The translations under genes and the position numbers were made by a program. DNA of 64,000 nucleotides from Acheta domesticus (lineage: Eukaryota > Arthropoda > Insecta > Orthoptera > Gryllidae). The DNA lies in NCBI GenBank assembly GCA_031308135.1, contig JAHLJT010009436.1, positions 164,723,681 to 164,787,680 on the forward strand. Direction: 5' to 3'. Position 1 is the first letter of the stretch. Each line of letters starts with the position of its first letter. Below are positions 20,490 to 31,760 of this stretch, in pieces. The notes under the pieces are model-generated. The model was not told the origin of the DNA and ran no database searches. It saw nothing but the letters and a program-made list of their open reading frames with translations.

Positions 20490-21475
20490 TCGCAAAGCTC
20501 TTATACTTCGGTTTCTCTTTCTTGGTGCAAGGGGGGGGTGTCATTAAAATGGAATATCTCACGGTATTTTGCGTCGTTCTCCGTTGTGCCGCCAGGAATC
20601 GCGTAATCGCCAGCACTGTTCGATACAGTCGCGATCAGCGATACAGCTCAGTACAAGAAATCCACTTACAAAACATGTACGTTACTTTACAACGTGTTGC
20701 CGGATGACATTAAACAAAGTCGGTACACAAATTTAAGCTAAAAGTAAAATATTTTCTGCTGCATAACTGTTTCTGTACAATTAGAGACTACACTGATCGT
20801 CAAAAAGAAAAATAATGTTTATTTTAACAAAACAATGATATACAATGAATTAGTTTACATTTGTATTGTATACATTTAAAAGATTTAATACGCTTCTAAC
20901 AAGTAATGTATATTCAGCGTCCGGGCCAATGACCCCCATCTCGATCAGGTTTTTGTCCAGTTTTCCTGATCCATTGAGTAAATGCTGAGATAGCGCCTTG
21001 TTTTGCTTCTGGACGTAAATGTAGCTTCACTGTGCGCACGTTTTGTTGAGCACTTCTTTTGCTTGTAGTGGTAGGAGTAAACTTCAAATGATGTTCGTTA
21101 CTATTTTGTTATCAATGCAGGAAAATCAAATCAGCTGTTCATTTACCGTTGAAATTGATTTCGATAACTCGGGAACAAAATTTTTCTAATTTCTATTTTT
21201 CTAAAATAATAATTTTTCTAATTCTTTTTCTAGTTTTTCAAATGTTGTTAATTTAGCTTTTTTTAAAATTTTGGGGCGTCAAGAAAATGTGCGCAGATAA
21301 TCTCTTCCCCCATACTTCATATACAGTTTTTACTGTTTTTTCACCAAATAAATAATAAATAGATCATGAGACTCCTATCGGCACAACTGGGAACGACGCG
21401 AAATACCGTGAGATATTCGATTTTATTGACTCACCCCCGTGCGCCAAGAAAGAAAAACCAAAGTAGAGATAATTT
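20490..21475. mobile_element. Inverted-repeat element, arms of about 100 bp
   Basis: The arm at about 20495-20595 (with GGAATATCTCACGGTATTTT and CGTCGTTCTCCGTTGTGCCG) is matched in inverse orientation by about 21370-21470. Both arms extend outward through a CTTTCTTGG word into a TTTGGTTTTTC-like stretch. The interior of about 780 bp is AT-rich and includes a segment also found at 24090-24300. No target-site duplication was located, so the edges are uncertain. Probably a DNA transposon or foldback element of unknown class. Confidence 0.65.
21175..21355 (+). repeat. Dispersed repeat, copy inside the inverted-repeat element
   Basis: Shares a run of similar words with 24090-24300: TCTAGTTTTTCAAATGTT, then AAGAAAA-GTGCGCA-ATAATCT, CCCCCATAC and CAGTTTTTACTGTTTTTT. 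The two are in the same orientation, so the second site may hold a fragment of the same element. Confidence 0.65.
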
Positions 21476-21479
21476 GTAG

Positions 21480-22735
21480 ACTATGGTGCCTTGCTTGGTG
21501 AAGCACCGAGACGATATGTTCTGCATGATAGAGCTGTTTTGCGCGGCAGAGCAGTAAAATCTACAAGAGCGGCTACACATACGTTGGAAGAAACGTAAAT
21601 AAAGCCGAGGACAGATAAAGCATGATATTTTCGTGAAATATTTAATGTTGGAAATCAGATTGTAATGTCGTTGTTCGCTGACAGTCTTCATTTTAGGCTA
21701 AGTTCATAATTTTCTCTTGCACGAACCAGGAAGGCGGATTTGCCAACGTCGGCCACCAATCTTCAAGCTCTCCCACCCCACCCACATGGAAGAAAGCCAT
21801 TTCGACGCCTAACATACACGAAAACGTAAAACGTCTTGGAAATAGATTTTATTTCTGTATCAAAAATAAAAATCATAAAAATAACTCTCAAATACATTTT
21901 AACATTCTAAAATGTGTGTTTTTTCTAAAATATTTCTCTGTAAACCATAACATCATATTTTCCAGCCGGATCATGAAGTCGCTCCTTTTAAACTCCGTGA
22001 ATGAATGAATTAATTAATTAAAGAACAGTAGTAGCGAGTTCTCATATTAGAATTTCATAACATCTTATTTATCTCACCACTCTCATGCCTTCTTTTATGC
22101 AACGTTTATTCGTAGACTACATGCACATTCGTATATTCTGTTCATACATGTGAACAATAAGTAAACTTGTTGACTCAAATAATTAACATGGTTTAAAGAA
22201 GGCACTCATTAGTATCTCTCCTTTAATGCAGTTTATGCAGCTATAACAATAGTTTTCTAGGGTAAATCCATAGGCTTCAATTTTTTTGGAGGTCTTATTT
22301 CTAAACTGTTATCTATTGACTCAAGTATAACGTTTGTCATTTTAAAATCACTGTGAACCACATGTTTCGAACACAGCAGGAATAATTGCAATGATTTTAA
22401 TAGCTACTTTAGACTGCAACCTTTGGATGATTTCTATATTGGATTTGCTACTAGTGGTCCAGAGCCGTTTGCAATAAAACCAAACTGTTTTACAATGATG
22501 TTTTAGAACTGACGACATAACGAGTCTTTCCGTTTACATCAGCCAGGAAGGTTAATGATCGCTGATGCCCCAGAATTTATGGCATACATAAGAATGTTTT
22601 ACGGGATATCGACCGATTTTATCTGATTCGAAACCAGAATGGAATGATTTAACCGATTTCCAGTTTTCTTTTATAATTTACTAATCTACGTACGTTGTAT
22701 ATATAATATGATACTGAAGGCAAACGTGGCGAACT
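21480..22735. other. AT-rich non-coding DNA
   Basis: About 1.25 kb of unique-looking DNA with no recognised repeat. An 86-codon minus-strand frame (21691-21431) has no identifiable domain. Confidence 0.4.
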
Positions 22736-22738
22736 CAC

Positions 22739-22978
22739 CACAGAGGTGATTCTCCAGATCTCAGCGCAGAGAATGCCCGTGGGACTCGAAACACCGCGGA
22801 GCAGAATTGTATTTCTTAGCGAGCAATTAAACAGTTTCGGGGGCACAAATTCATTTGTACCTTCGTTTAGTCCTCGTAAATCACCTTTAAGCAACCGAAT
22901 CTGTACGTAATGCCCGACGAGCTAAGATTCCATTACAAGCAAATAGTTTCATCCCCGAGTCGCGCCAGGCAGCGTTGT
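22739..22978 (-). ncRNA. Possible non-coding exon, minus strand
   Basis: On the minus strand a good acceptor (AAGTTTTCTGTTACAG, ending at 22979) and a good donor (CTCTGTG followed by GTGAGTTC, starting at 22738) bracket 240 nt of non-repetitive, more GC-rich sequence. All three frames contain stops across the full length, so it would be UTR or non-coding RNA. A partial frame of 81 codons (22894-22649) reads through the donor. Only transcript data could confirm it. Confidence 0.22.
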
Positions 22979-23130
22979 CTGTAACAGAAAACTTAGGAGC
23001 TATTTACAAGAGATTAATATTCATTGCGCCACCCTATAAACTTGGCGGTTTGATCATGCAAATTGCTCCCGTAGCGAAGTTAATCATCGCGGATCTCTGC
23101 GGGTATGTATATATGCAGGGAGTACTCGGG
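22979..23130. promoter_or_regulatory. Possible conserved regulatory stretch with a POU octamer
   Basis: Non-repetitive sequence at the edge of a CpG island. It contains a perfect octamer ATGCAAAT (23056-23063), TAATATTCATT and GTTAATCATC words, and TATATATG at about 23108. This resembles enhancer-type DNA. The assignment is inference from motifs only. Confidence 0.25.
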
Positions 23131-23900
23131 CGCAATTAGGGTGGGTCGGGGCGGCGATACCGGCGACACACCGCGCGGGCGCGCGCTGATTGCGCCTTCG
23201 CCGGCCCCCCTGGCCCCCCACGTGCCCCCCCGGACCCCCCTCCGGACCCCCACGGCGGGGCCTCGTCCCGCGCGACCCGCGCCCAACCGCCACTCCACGC
23301 CGCGCGGCGCCGCAGCCCGCTGCACCACCAGCTCCGCCACGCCATACCCCAGCCCACCCCGCCCCGCCCCGCCCCGCCACACCCCTCCCCACCCTCCCCT
23401 CCCCGCCCCGCCATACCCCGGCCCGCACGCCCCGCCCTGCCCCACCCTGCCCTGTCCCGCACTTCCCCGCCCTGCCCTGTCCCCGCACTTCTCCGCTCTG
23501 CTCCGCCCATCCCCGTCCTGCCTCACTACGCCCTGCCCTGTCCCACCACGCCCCGCCAGACCACGGCACGCTGGACTCTGCCCCGCCCCGCCTGGCATGC
23601 CAAGCCCCGCCCTGCCACACCACGCCACGCCATGCTGCGCCTTGCTCCGCCCCGCGCCGCCCCTCCTTCCCCGCCCCGCTCTGCCCGGCCCCGCCCCTCC
23701 GCGCCCTCCACGGTTGCGTCGCGCCGCAACCCGCGCGCCCCAAAGGCGCCGCTAATTCAGGGCAGGCCCGCTAGAGCGCACCTCTGCCGGAATGGGATCG
23801 CGGAAGTCGGGTGGTCGATGCGAACCGTGGCTCGGCGGCCGCCCGCTCACAGCCAGCCTGATGAAGGAAGCACCGTTATTGGGGAATAATTTTGCGCGGC
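23131..23900. repeat. CpG island with degenerate C-rich array
   Basis: 23330-23730 consists of degenerate CCCCGCC/CCTGCCC/CACGCC words of 5-8 bases, C-rich on the + strand. Long open frames exist on both strands simultaneously (for example - 23743-23084 and + 23105-23755), a hallmark of composition rather than coding. The first 200 bases and the last 150 are CpG-dense unique sequence. Confidence 0.65.
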
Positions 23901-24849
23901 CTTTGTGCGGGGATGGTGGGCAACATGATTAATATGATTGCAGAGAGGCAGTTCCGAGCTAGAAATATTAACGTTAGTTAAATGAGAGAATGCTGGTGGG
24001 GAATTTAGTTATTTCGTGTGCAGGACTTTCCAATAATCGTTCACCATGTTCACGTGGTAGTGAGTCGTGTTAAACAAAAGGAGTAATGCAGGCATATCTA
24101 GTTTTTCAAATGTTTCTAATCTCGCGGTTTTTAAAATTTTATTGTTATATCTTTTTTATATTTTATTCGTCTTTCAAGTATTGTATTTATAGTTAAAATG
24201 TTGGGAAGAGATTGTGGAACTTAAGAAAACGTGCGCAAATAATCTTCTCCCCCATACGTCGTGTACAGTTTTTACTGTTTTTTGACCAAATCAATAAAAT
24301 CAACATGAAAAAGTCTCGTACGTTACATTAAATATTTACAAAGTATTGAACGTACGCGGCTAGTATTTTGTTTCCTAGATTAGAGTGTCGTTGGCTCAGT
24401 ACGAAATCCTCCTTTCCAAGATAACACACAATTTATATGAAATGAAAAAAAAAATCCAACGTATTTTGAAGAATACAGTCGTGTTTTATTTTTTCCGCAG
24501 AGCGCATCTTAAACTCATTGTCGCCTTGTTGACTCACAACTTAGTTGAGATGTTCTACTTAATAAATCAATAAATGTATATTGAAATCAAAATTTAAACG
24601 TACATGGTGGCAAATGAATTTTCGCGTTCAGAGAGGTGTGTGAAATAAATGAAATGTGAAGTAAAATAAAATAGTCATTGAATGCATTTATTGCTGTGAA
24701 AACGTGATGATAACGACTGTTAATTTGAAATTCCGTGGCCGCCACGTGGTGGATATTAGAGAGTTTAATGCTGTGACCGCTATGGTATCCACTTTTCCTT
24801 ATGCCTGAAGCAAACCACCAATTCAGACCTGTGGAATGAGTGTCATCAG
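23901..24849. other. AT-rich spacer with a second copy of a dispersed repeat
   Basis: 24090-24300 matches 21175-21355. The rest shows no recognisable structure up to the target-site duplication of the hAT at 24842. Confidence 0.5.
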
Positions 24850-25530
24850 TAGAGACCGGAAAAATATGTATATAAAACGTCAAAATATGTACATAAATAT
24901 GTAATGAAAATAGTAAGAATATGTAATAAATATGTAAAATTGAAATAATGCGTAATATTAAAATACACTAATAATAAAATACATTTACGTTAAATGAAAT
25001 TAAATTTATAAAAACTGCTAACTTCACATCATACAACTTTCTCGTCAGTGGTAAAAGCTTCAACTATTGTAATCCAGGACCGTAGTTTAGCAGTTGGACT
25101 AATCGCAATAGAAGCCATCGCACAAACTGGCGATTTCTACGACAGGAAACATACACTGTAGCATCTTCATCGATGTGTTACACGTCAGTGATCGCAAATT
25201 TTTCTCCGAAATTAAGGTTACAGATCACAAAATGCGGTGTCATTGATGCTTTGGACACCTAGATTTCCCCAATAATGTAGGGAAAATGGTGATAATTTAA
25301 AAAAATACATCTTTTCATTAAAAAAATATGGAATTAAATAAAATAAAATTGATAAAATAAAATATATTTGTGAAAACATCAAAATATGTAATATAGTATT
25401 AAATGTGTAAAAATATGTAACAAAAAAATGCGATATTGTCTTAGGAGGGCTATGATTCGCCAGATTACAATTTTGAGAACGGTAAGTAGAAAGAAAAAAA
25501 ATATATCATTACATAAAAATCCGGTCTCTA
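24850..25530 (+). mobile_element. hAT-type DNA transposon, 681 bp, copy 2 (inverted)
   Basis: The same family as 6511-7408 but in the opposite orientation. Ends TAGAGACCGGA/TCCGGTCTCTA are flanked by a perfect 8-bp duplication GTCATCAG (24842-24849 and 25531-25538). The right end matches the left end of copy 1, including a GAGAACGGTAAGTAGAAAG word. The internal part near 25095-25240 is homologous to the minus-strand frame of copy 1 but carries stops and indels. Internal deletions account for the shorter length. Confidence 0.9.
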
Positions 25531-25538
25531 GTCATCAG

Positions 25539-26535
25539 GAATACTTTTACGCACATTTTGTTGTGGTAATGATTGGCAACAAAATGACCGTTGCGGTAAT
25601 GAGATAGAGAGAATTAGGCTTGTGGGCGTGGACGGCGCCCAGCGCGAGGTCCAGCGTTTTCGGAAGGGGTTGTAGAAATTGGTAGAGATAAAGGAATTGT
25701 CCGATAAAAGTAGAAGTACATCTCCCAAAATAAGATGACTTTGTGGACAAACTCTCAAACCTATTTTCAACTGTATATGAATGTTACGTTGAACGTTTCA
25801 ACATTTTTAACAGCAATAAGTAAATAAATGATTTTATCAATTGTAAAGCGTTCTGCACCAAAGTGCACCTTCATTAAATCAAATGTAACGCTTACTTTAA
25901 TTCATATAATAGTAAAACCTGGTATGTTTTGAATTTATATAAAAGCGACATTCGTGCCTTGTATGAAAATATGTATAATGTAAATTATGTACAAGTCAAT
26001 CAATTTAAGCAAAAATGCATTATTTGGAATTTTTCTAAAACAGGATATCAGATAACTGAATATATTTTACTAGAAGGAAAATTGAAAATATGAAAGATAG
26101 CGAAATTACCATAAAATAATACCTGTAACCTACAATTTGGGATTTTGGAGATAATGATTGCAAATGATATCAGAATAAGTCTCTTGTCATTCAAAAACAA
26201 CAGCATTCCATTTTTTACTATAAAATGGGATAACGTATGATTTCCTTCATCCTCCACTTACAGGTGTTCACCAAATTTAGATTGAGTAATCTCTACAGAC
26301 TGCCTTCGCGCCGCCATTTATTTTCTATTTACCTCTTTTTTTGTATGTTCTTTAATACAAAATGACTTGATAATAAAAATGGGATGCTTCTGAAGTATGT
26401 AAAACAGGCAACCACTTCATTTTAAAAAGCAGAGTATGCTCAAGATTAAAATGATAACAATACAGCAGAGACTCCAGTTTTTGAACTTGGAATCTTTTTC
26501 AGGATTTGCGTATTCGAATACTCCGTCTCGAGAGA
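25539..26535. other. AT-rich non-coding DNA with a possible minus-strand exon start
   Basis: Mostly unremarkable. On the minus strand an ATG at 26317 opens 18 codons (starting MAARRQSVEITQ) that meet a consensus donor, GTAAGTGG, at 26261. The start lies close to a GC-richer word but not in an island. This is a weak exon candidate only. Confidence 0.3.
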
Positions 26536-26886
26536 AGCAAAGCCAAATCGTTTCAACCCCACTTGTCGCGTCCGTCGCCTCTCCGAACGCCCCGGGTTTA
26601 ATTACAGAGGGCGCGATCTCGAAATACAATTGCAAGGGCGTGCTCGGAGCGCGCTCTCGTGGCCGCGGGGGCGGGAGACCTTGGCCCCGAAGCGGCTGCA
26701 CAAAGAAACGGCCGACTTGACAATTTCATAAAGCTTTGTGCGCGGCCCGCGCGCTCCCCGCCGCGCGCCGGGCGACCGACTCGCGAAGCAGAGCGGAGCG
26801 GAGCCGAGTCCCAAGCAAGCGACGCGACGCAAGGCCCCGCGCGCTGACCCGCGAATTTTGCGGCGGTGGCGGGGTTGACGAAGGGG
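26536..26886. promoter_or_regulatory. CpG island, non-repetitive part
   Basis: CpG-dense sequence with mixed AT motifs (TTTAATTACAG, ACAATTTCATAAAGC). It differs from the arrays by its non-repetitive complexity. Position beside a tandem array and motif content suggest a regulatory element. No transcription start can be fixed. Confidence 0.35.
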
Positions 26887-27010
26887 GCCGGCGGGGACCG
26901 GCGGGGGCCGGCGGGGGCCGGCGGGGGCCGGCGGGGGCCGGCGGGGGCCGGCGGGGGCCGGCGGGGGCCGGCGGGGGCCGGCGGGGGCCGGCGGGGGCCG
27001 GCGGGGGCCA
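26887..27010 (+). repeat. Perfect 10-bp array (CCGGCGGGGG), about 12 units
   Basis: Twelve nearly identical 10-base units, almost without variation. A 10-base unit runs through all three frames, so every frame is open on both strands. The unit differs from the array at 41431-41588 only by the position of one C. It is strongly G-rich and has G-quadruplex potential. Confidence 0.95.
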
Positions 27011-27118
27011 GTGGGGAGGGCGGCGGGGGGCGGCGGCTGTAGCAGCAAGGAATTGGAAGGGAGAAGGGATGGAGACGGGGTTGGGACGAAGGAAGAATGC
27101 ACAGTGAATGCAATATGG

Positions 27119-27413
27119 TTTTTGATTGATTGACGTTTTCATCAATTGTTATGGACATTAGTACATTTCGTGTTGTGAACGTTTTGTCCCTGGAAGGGTG
27201 TGCCTTTAATGCTGGATGGTAAGATCTCGCGCCAACGCACATGCCGGCTTGCGGGGGATTTTCTCTTCGAGTATCTCCTCTCGCGGAGCATCGCCCAGCC
27301 GGGATGAGCTGTAAGCTTCCGACTGGTCTCCCGACGTGTGTGTAGTAGTGCAATGTATGTAAGGAGAGAAGAGAAGAAAAGGAAGAGGAAGGAAAGATCG
27401 CGCGCGGTCCGTG
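27119..27413 (-). mobile_element. tRNA-headed SINE family, copy H (3' part, minus strand)
   Basis: Reading the minus strand from 27413: CACGGACCGCGCGCGATC, a CTTCC-rich tract, the CGGGAGACCAGTCGG word, a GC-rich middle, GCGCGAGATCT in place of GGCGCCAGATCT, and a tail CAATCAATCAAAAA ending at about 27119. The part left of the conserved ACCGCGCGCGATC block is missing, a 5' truncation typical of target-primed reverse transcription. Confidence 0.8.
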
Positions 27414-28080
27414 ATATTTTTGTTATGGAAAAGCTGGTATTCGTGGGTAAAATTACGCAAAGCTAACTATCAGAACGGTCAGATGCTCGAATTGTCCTCC
27501 ATACAGCGTCTGAATTCAAACTGCTTGTGCCGAATATCCGCCACTGTCGAGACTCAAGCCCTAGGAATTGCAGCTCGGAGCCGGCGTATAATATGTATTC
27601 CTGATTCCCGACTTTGTGTCTTTCGGTGCCTATTGACGTTCCCCCCCCCCCACTTCCTCCAAGTGCAGCCACCGTGATTTCTACCAGTTCCGACATGCAT
27701 TGCGCTGATGTGCTTTGTAAGTTCATATAGATCATACAATTCATTGGATGAGCATAGGTCATGAAACCATTGCTCTTAGTGGTAGCGTGAGAAGAAACGA
27801 ACCAGGCAAAACCCTGATAACGATGCCACTGGCATGTGGGCCTAATTGGGTATAATATGAATATAAAATCCTGGCCACAGAACCTATCATAACACTATCA
27901 CAACCATTACCTGCATGAATACCATAATTGTCAGCAATGTATCGTTAGTATTCAAGTGGCTTCAGCAGCTTCGAGAGCAGCTTCGTGCAATATCTGGGAA
28001 TTTGTTGCACAGATACACCAACACACGCTCACTATTATATAATAGATTGATCGGTCGTGAAATGGGACCAAGATTGCAAC
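27414..28080. other. Mixed-composition spacer with a possible microexon
   Basis: 27460-27720 is non-repetitive and moderately GC-rich, with a run of about 12 C at 27642. On the + strand a C/T tract ending CCAAGTGCAG (27668) and a donor GTAAGTTC (27717) bracket 48 nt, open in one phase. Antisense frames of 99 and 61 codons overlap it. No family is recognised. 27770-28080 is unremarkable. Confidence 0.25.
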
Positions 28081-29330
28081 GGAGTCCGTAGGTTCTTCGT
28101 CAGTGAAGCGCCGGCGTGAGCACGCGAGGGGCGGGCAGAAGCGCAATAAGGCGAAGCCGTGACGGGGTCCTGCGGGGTGCGGCGGGGCGGTACAGATCCT
28201 GAAGGGGGCGGAGCGGAGACGGGCGTGGTAGTGGGCAGGAGCGAGGGAATGCGAAGCCTTGGTTGGGAGTGGGCGGTGTGGGGCGCTGCAGAGCGTGTAG
28301 GGGGAGGGAAATGGGTAAGACGAGTGACGGCGGGTCGCAGAGGGGCGGGATGTGGCGTCACAGAGCATGTAGGGTGCGGAGCGAAGGCGGGCGTGGTGGG
28401 GCAGGGAGGCGGGCAGGAGCGAGGCGATGCGAACCCCTGGCTGGCGGGCGGGCGAGCCGGCGGGAAGGGGCGGGGCGGGAAGGGGCGGAGAGCGGCGTCT
28501 TACGGGCGTATGGGGCAAAGATGGTTGTGGCAAACACGGGGTGGCGAGCAGGAACGAGGCAAGGGCAAGCCGTGACGAGCACGTGGGCGGGGCGGGCAAC
28601 GGCTGGGCGAGGTAGGGTGGCGCAGAGTGTGTAGGGGCGGGGAAAAGACAGGCCTGGCAGGGTGAGGTGGCGGGCAGTACCGAGGCGAGGCGAAGCCGTG
28701 GTGGGCGAGTGGGCGGGGCTGGCCACAGCGGGTCACGGCCGACCGAGGTGGGGTGGCCATGGAACGTGGGGGGCGGGGTGGCTGGCGAGACGAAGCGTGA
28801 CGGGGATGAGAGGGCGTAGTGGGGAGGAGAGGGCGTGGCGGGGAGGAGAGGGGCGTGGTGGGGAGGAGAGGACATGGCGGGGATGTGAGGGGCGTGGCGG
28901 GGATGTGAGGGGCGTGGCGGGGAGGAGAGGGCGTAGTGGGGAGGAGAGGGCGTGGCGGGGAGGAGAGGGGCGTGGCGGGGAGGTGAGGGCGTGGCGGGGA
29001 TGATAGGGAGTGGCGGGGAGGTGAGGGCGTGGCGGGGAGGTGAGGGGCGTGGCGGGGAGGTGAGGAGCGTGGCGGGGAGGAGAGGGGCGTGGCGGGGAGG
29101 GGCGGCGGCGTCCGAGTCGCCGCCACTTCGCAGCCGCGCCATTGTGACGGCGCGTGAGCAATCTCGGAGCGCCGCCACATTCATCATGGGACGAGCGCGG
29201 CGCCGCCGCCTCCTCGCCGTCTCGACGACCGAGGCGACGCCAAGCGACGCGACGGGACGCGACGCGGCCGGAGGCGGACGAACAAAGCGGCGGAGGCTGC
29301 GGCGCGCGGGTGCTCAGCGGGATGCAAGGA
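28081..29330 (+). repeat. CpG-rich G-skewed minisatellite region
   Basis: 28100-28780 consists of degenerate GGCGGGC/GGGGCGGAGC words. 28785-29105 is a cleaner array of about 20-base units of the type GGCGTGGCGGGGAGGAGAGG, about 15 units with small variations. It ends in a CpG-dense non-repetitive stretch (29105-29330). The 411-codon minus-strand frame (29187-27952) is a proline/serine translation of the array and is overlapped by other long frames on both strands. Confidence 0.75.
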
Positions 29331-30880
29331 CTTTTTTTTTGCACAAACGTTTAAGAGCACGAAAAAATGTAACGCGTTTATTTAATTATGTACAAATGCT
29401 TTAGTAGTTGTTACGTGAGAGAGGTGAATCAAAATACGCATTATGAGTATTTTAGTGACAAATGTGTGGGCTGAACTTGAGGGTGTTTTATATTAATGGC
29501 GAAGCCCGATGACAGGACACTTGAATATGTCCGACTTGTAATGCACGAGAGAACTGAGTAAAGTTTGCTGTATTCAATTGAAGACCTTGGCGCAACAACA
29601 TACTATGCCACATTTCTGATGAAATCGAGATGTTAGTGCTTTTTGATGCCCCGTTGATGTTTCTACATGTTGGGTTTTTATTTTAAAGTTTCGCCGCAAG
29701 AGAGCAGCGTAATTCATAAATTACTATTCATTATCCCAATGTGTAGAATGCAATGTGTAAACCTTCTTTCCGCGTACTCAAAACTTACAAATTGTGACAG
29801 AGCATGTTTTTGCCCCGAGGTCTTCATTTAAAGATTTTTTTTGCTAAGTCATCTTAACCAAATTACCTTAAAATGCATGGGCTCTTTGAAATACAAACCA
29901 TTATACACTGCATTCCCTAGGTGTTAGGTTTATCCTTCAGATTTTGCTGTTAGCTAAACAACTACACGTGAGAGGGAAGGAGGAGTCTGTTGAGGAAACA
30001 GAGAGGAGGAACGTGTTGCGATGGGGCGGGGAGGTTATCCAATGTGGTGAGCTTGTCTGTGATGTATGCTTCAGCGGAAAAAATATAGTTATCCTATTCT
30101 TTTGTGACAAATCTTTGTGTCCCAGGAAGTGTTCTCTGCTTTTAATTGTCTTGCATATAATGAGATAGTTTTCTGGGCTTTGGGATAGTCTTTGATGATC
30201 TGATGAAATTATTTTCTTTCTGCTGAAATTGAAATTAACAAGGATACTCATAAACGTAAATTTGGAGTTAATACTAGAAAATAATTTGGATAGTAGAAAG
30301 GAAATTAACTATCTGTAAATTATACTATACGTCCGAGTACATTTAAGCTTTTGTTTAATACAACTACCCTGGATGAGGTGGCCCAGGGTAACAACTGTTA
30401 TCAAGAAAGTTGTTATGTTGAAGAAATGCGATTAGAGTGGTGGCATAAATTACGAAATCGGTCACTAGATTTTATGAAGTAATGACAATCTCTGGAGAAT
30501 CAGTGATGCCTTTGCGACTTTCTCAATAATTTGCGTTTTAACTTCCTTAGGAGTTCGAGGTATATCCTATGATGGATCTTCACCTGCTTCGATCATTTCT
30601 TTACATTTTTTGGAGAATATCCCGAACAGAAGTTCTTGTCTTCAATAGAAAATAGTTTCTATTTCCAGCCAGTTAAGATGGTTTGGAATGTTGTCATCAG
30701 TGCTCGCTGCGAGCTTTTGCCTTCAACTGTTTATTGTGCCAGAGAGGGAGAACCAAGGTCATCGTCAAGAAAAGTTGCGCGATTATTACACGGACGCATA
30801 GTATACATAATACTGTATTAAACAAATGTAGTTAATAGAATGCTTGACGACTGAGTGATGTCTAATGGGTCTGAGCTATC
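29331..30880. other. AT-rich non-coding DNA
   Basis: About 1.5 kb with frequent stops on both strands and no element ends or tandem repeats that I can see. Short frames at 29937-30251 (-) and 30636-30821 (+) have no identifiable domain. Confidence 0.4.
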
Positions 30881-31760
30881 GTACGGCGGGTGAGGCGGCC
30901 TGGTGATGACGGTGAGCGACAGAAGCAGCGAAAGGGCGCGCAACCGCGCCGCAGAGGGTGAAGTCGGGTGAAGCGGGGCGCGCTCTCGCGAGCACATCTG
31001 GAGGCGTATTCCGCCGTCACTGTCGAGCGACCTCACGATGTGCGCGAGGAAGAGGGAGCGTCGGTGGCGGCGGCGGCGGCAGCGGCGGCGGTGGCGGCGG
31101 CGGCGGTGGCGGTGGCGGTGGCGGGTGGCGGTGGCAGCGACGGTGGCGGTGGCGGCGACGGTGGCGGTGAAGGTGATGGTGGTGGTGACTGGCGGTGGCG
31201 GTGGCAATGGCGATGGCGGCGTTGCCGGCGGCGGTGGCGGTGCTGACGGCTGCGGCGGCGGCGGTGGCGGGGCGGCGGGAGACGGCGGCGGTGACGGCCC
31301 CGCGGCCAATCGGGTAGTGTGGGGCTCTAGCGATGGCAGCGGCGGAAAAGGAGGCGGGGCGGCGAAGGAGGAGGCGGGCGCGGGAGCTGGCGCAGTTCTG
31401 AAAGCGGCGGAGGCACAAACGCCCGACAGCGAGGTGAATCGGAGCGGAGAAACCGGAGGCGCAGAATGAGGCGGAATCGTTCGGAGCGCAGAGGAAGCTG
31501 AAGGAGATGCGGTCCGGGAAGAGAAAGAATGTAACAGATGACGGCGCGGTAGGTAGCACAAGTGGTGCGGAGCGTAGAACGGCTGCGGAAACAGTGGTGA
31601 GGACAGGCAGGAGGTGAGGCAGAGAGAGGCAGGAAGTGAGACAGGGGTGAGGCGGAGGAGGTGAAGGTCACAGACACGAATGCGGCAGAGAAGTGATAGA
31701 CAGGGGGGAGGCGGCATAAGAATAATGGATTCGCCAGCGGTAAAGTAGAGGCTGAGCGAG
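30881..31760 (+). repeat. CpG-rich island with (GGCGGT/GGCGGC)n
   Basis: 31055-31300 is a GGC/GGT triplet region coding nominal poly-glycine or poly-alanine in different frames and poly-histidine/arginine on the other strand. The flanks 30890-31050 and 31300-31700 are GC- and A-rich. The 325-codon minus-strand frame (31795-30818) is serine/proline/threonine low complexity with no domain, and several others overlap it. Confidence 0.65.

Noticed and set aside
27952..29187. 411-codon minus-strand open frame
   Set aside because: It translates a GC-rich 20-bp minisatellite. Overlapping long frames exist on the same and the opposite strand, and the composition is proline/serine/arginine repeats with no domain.
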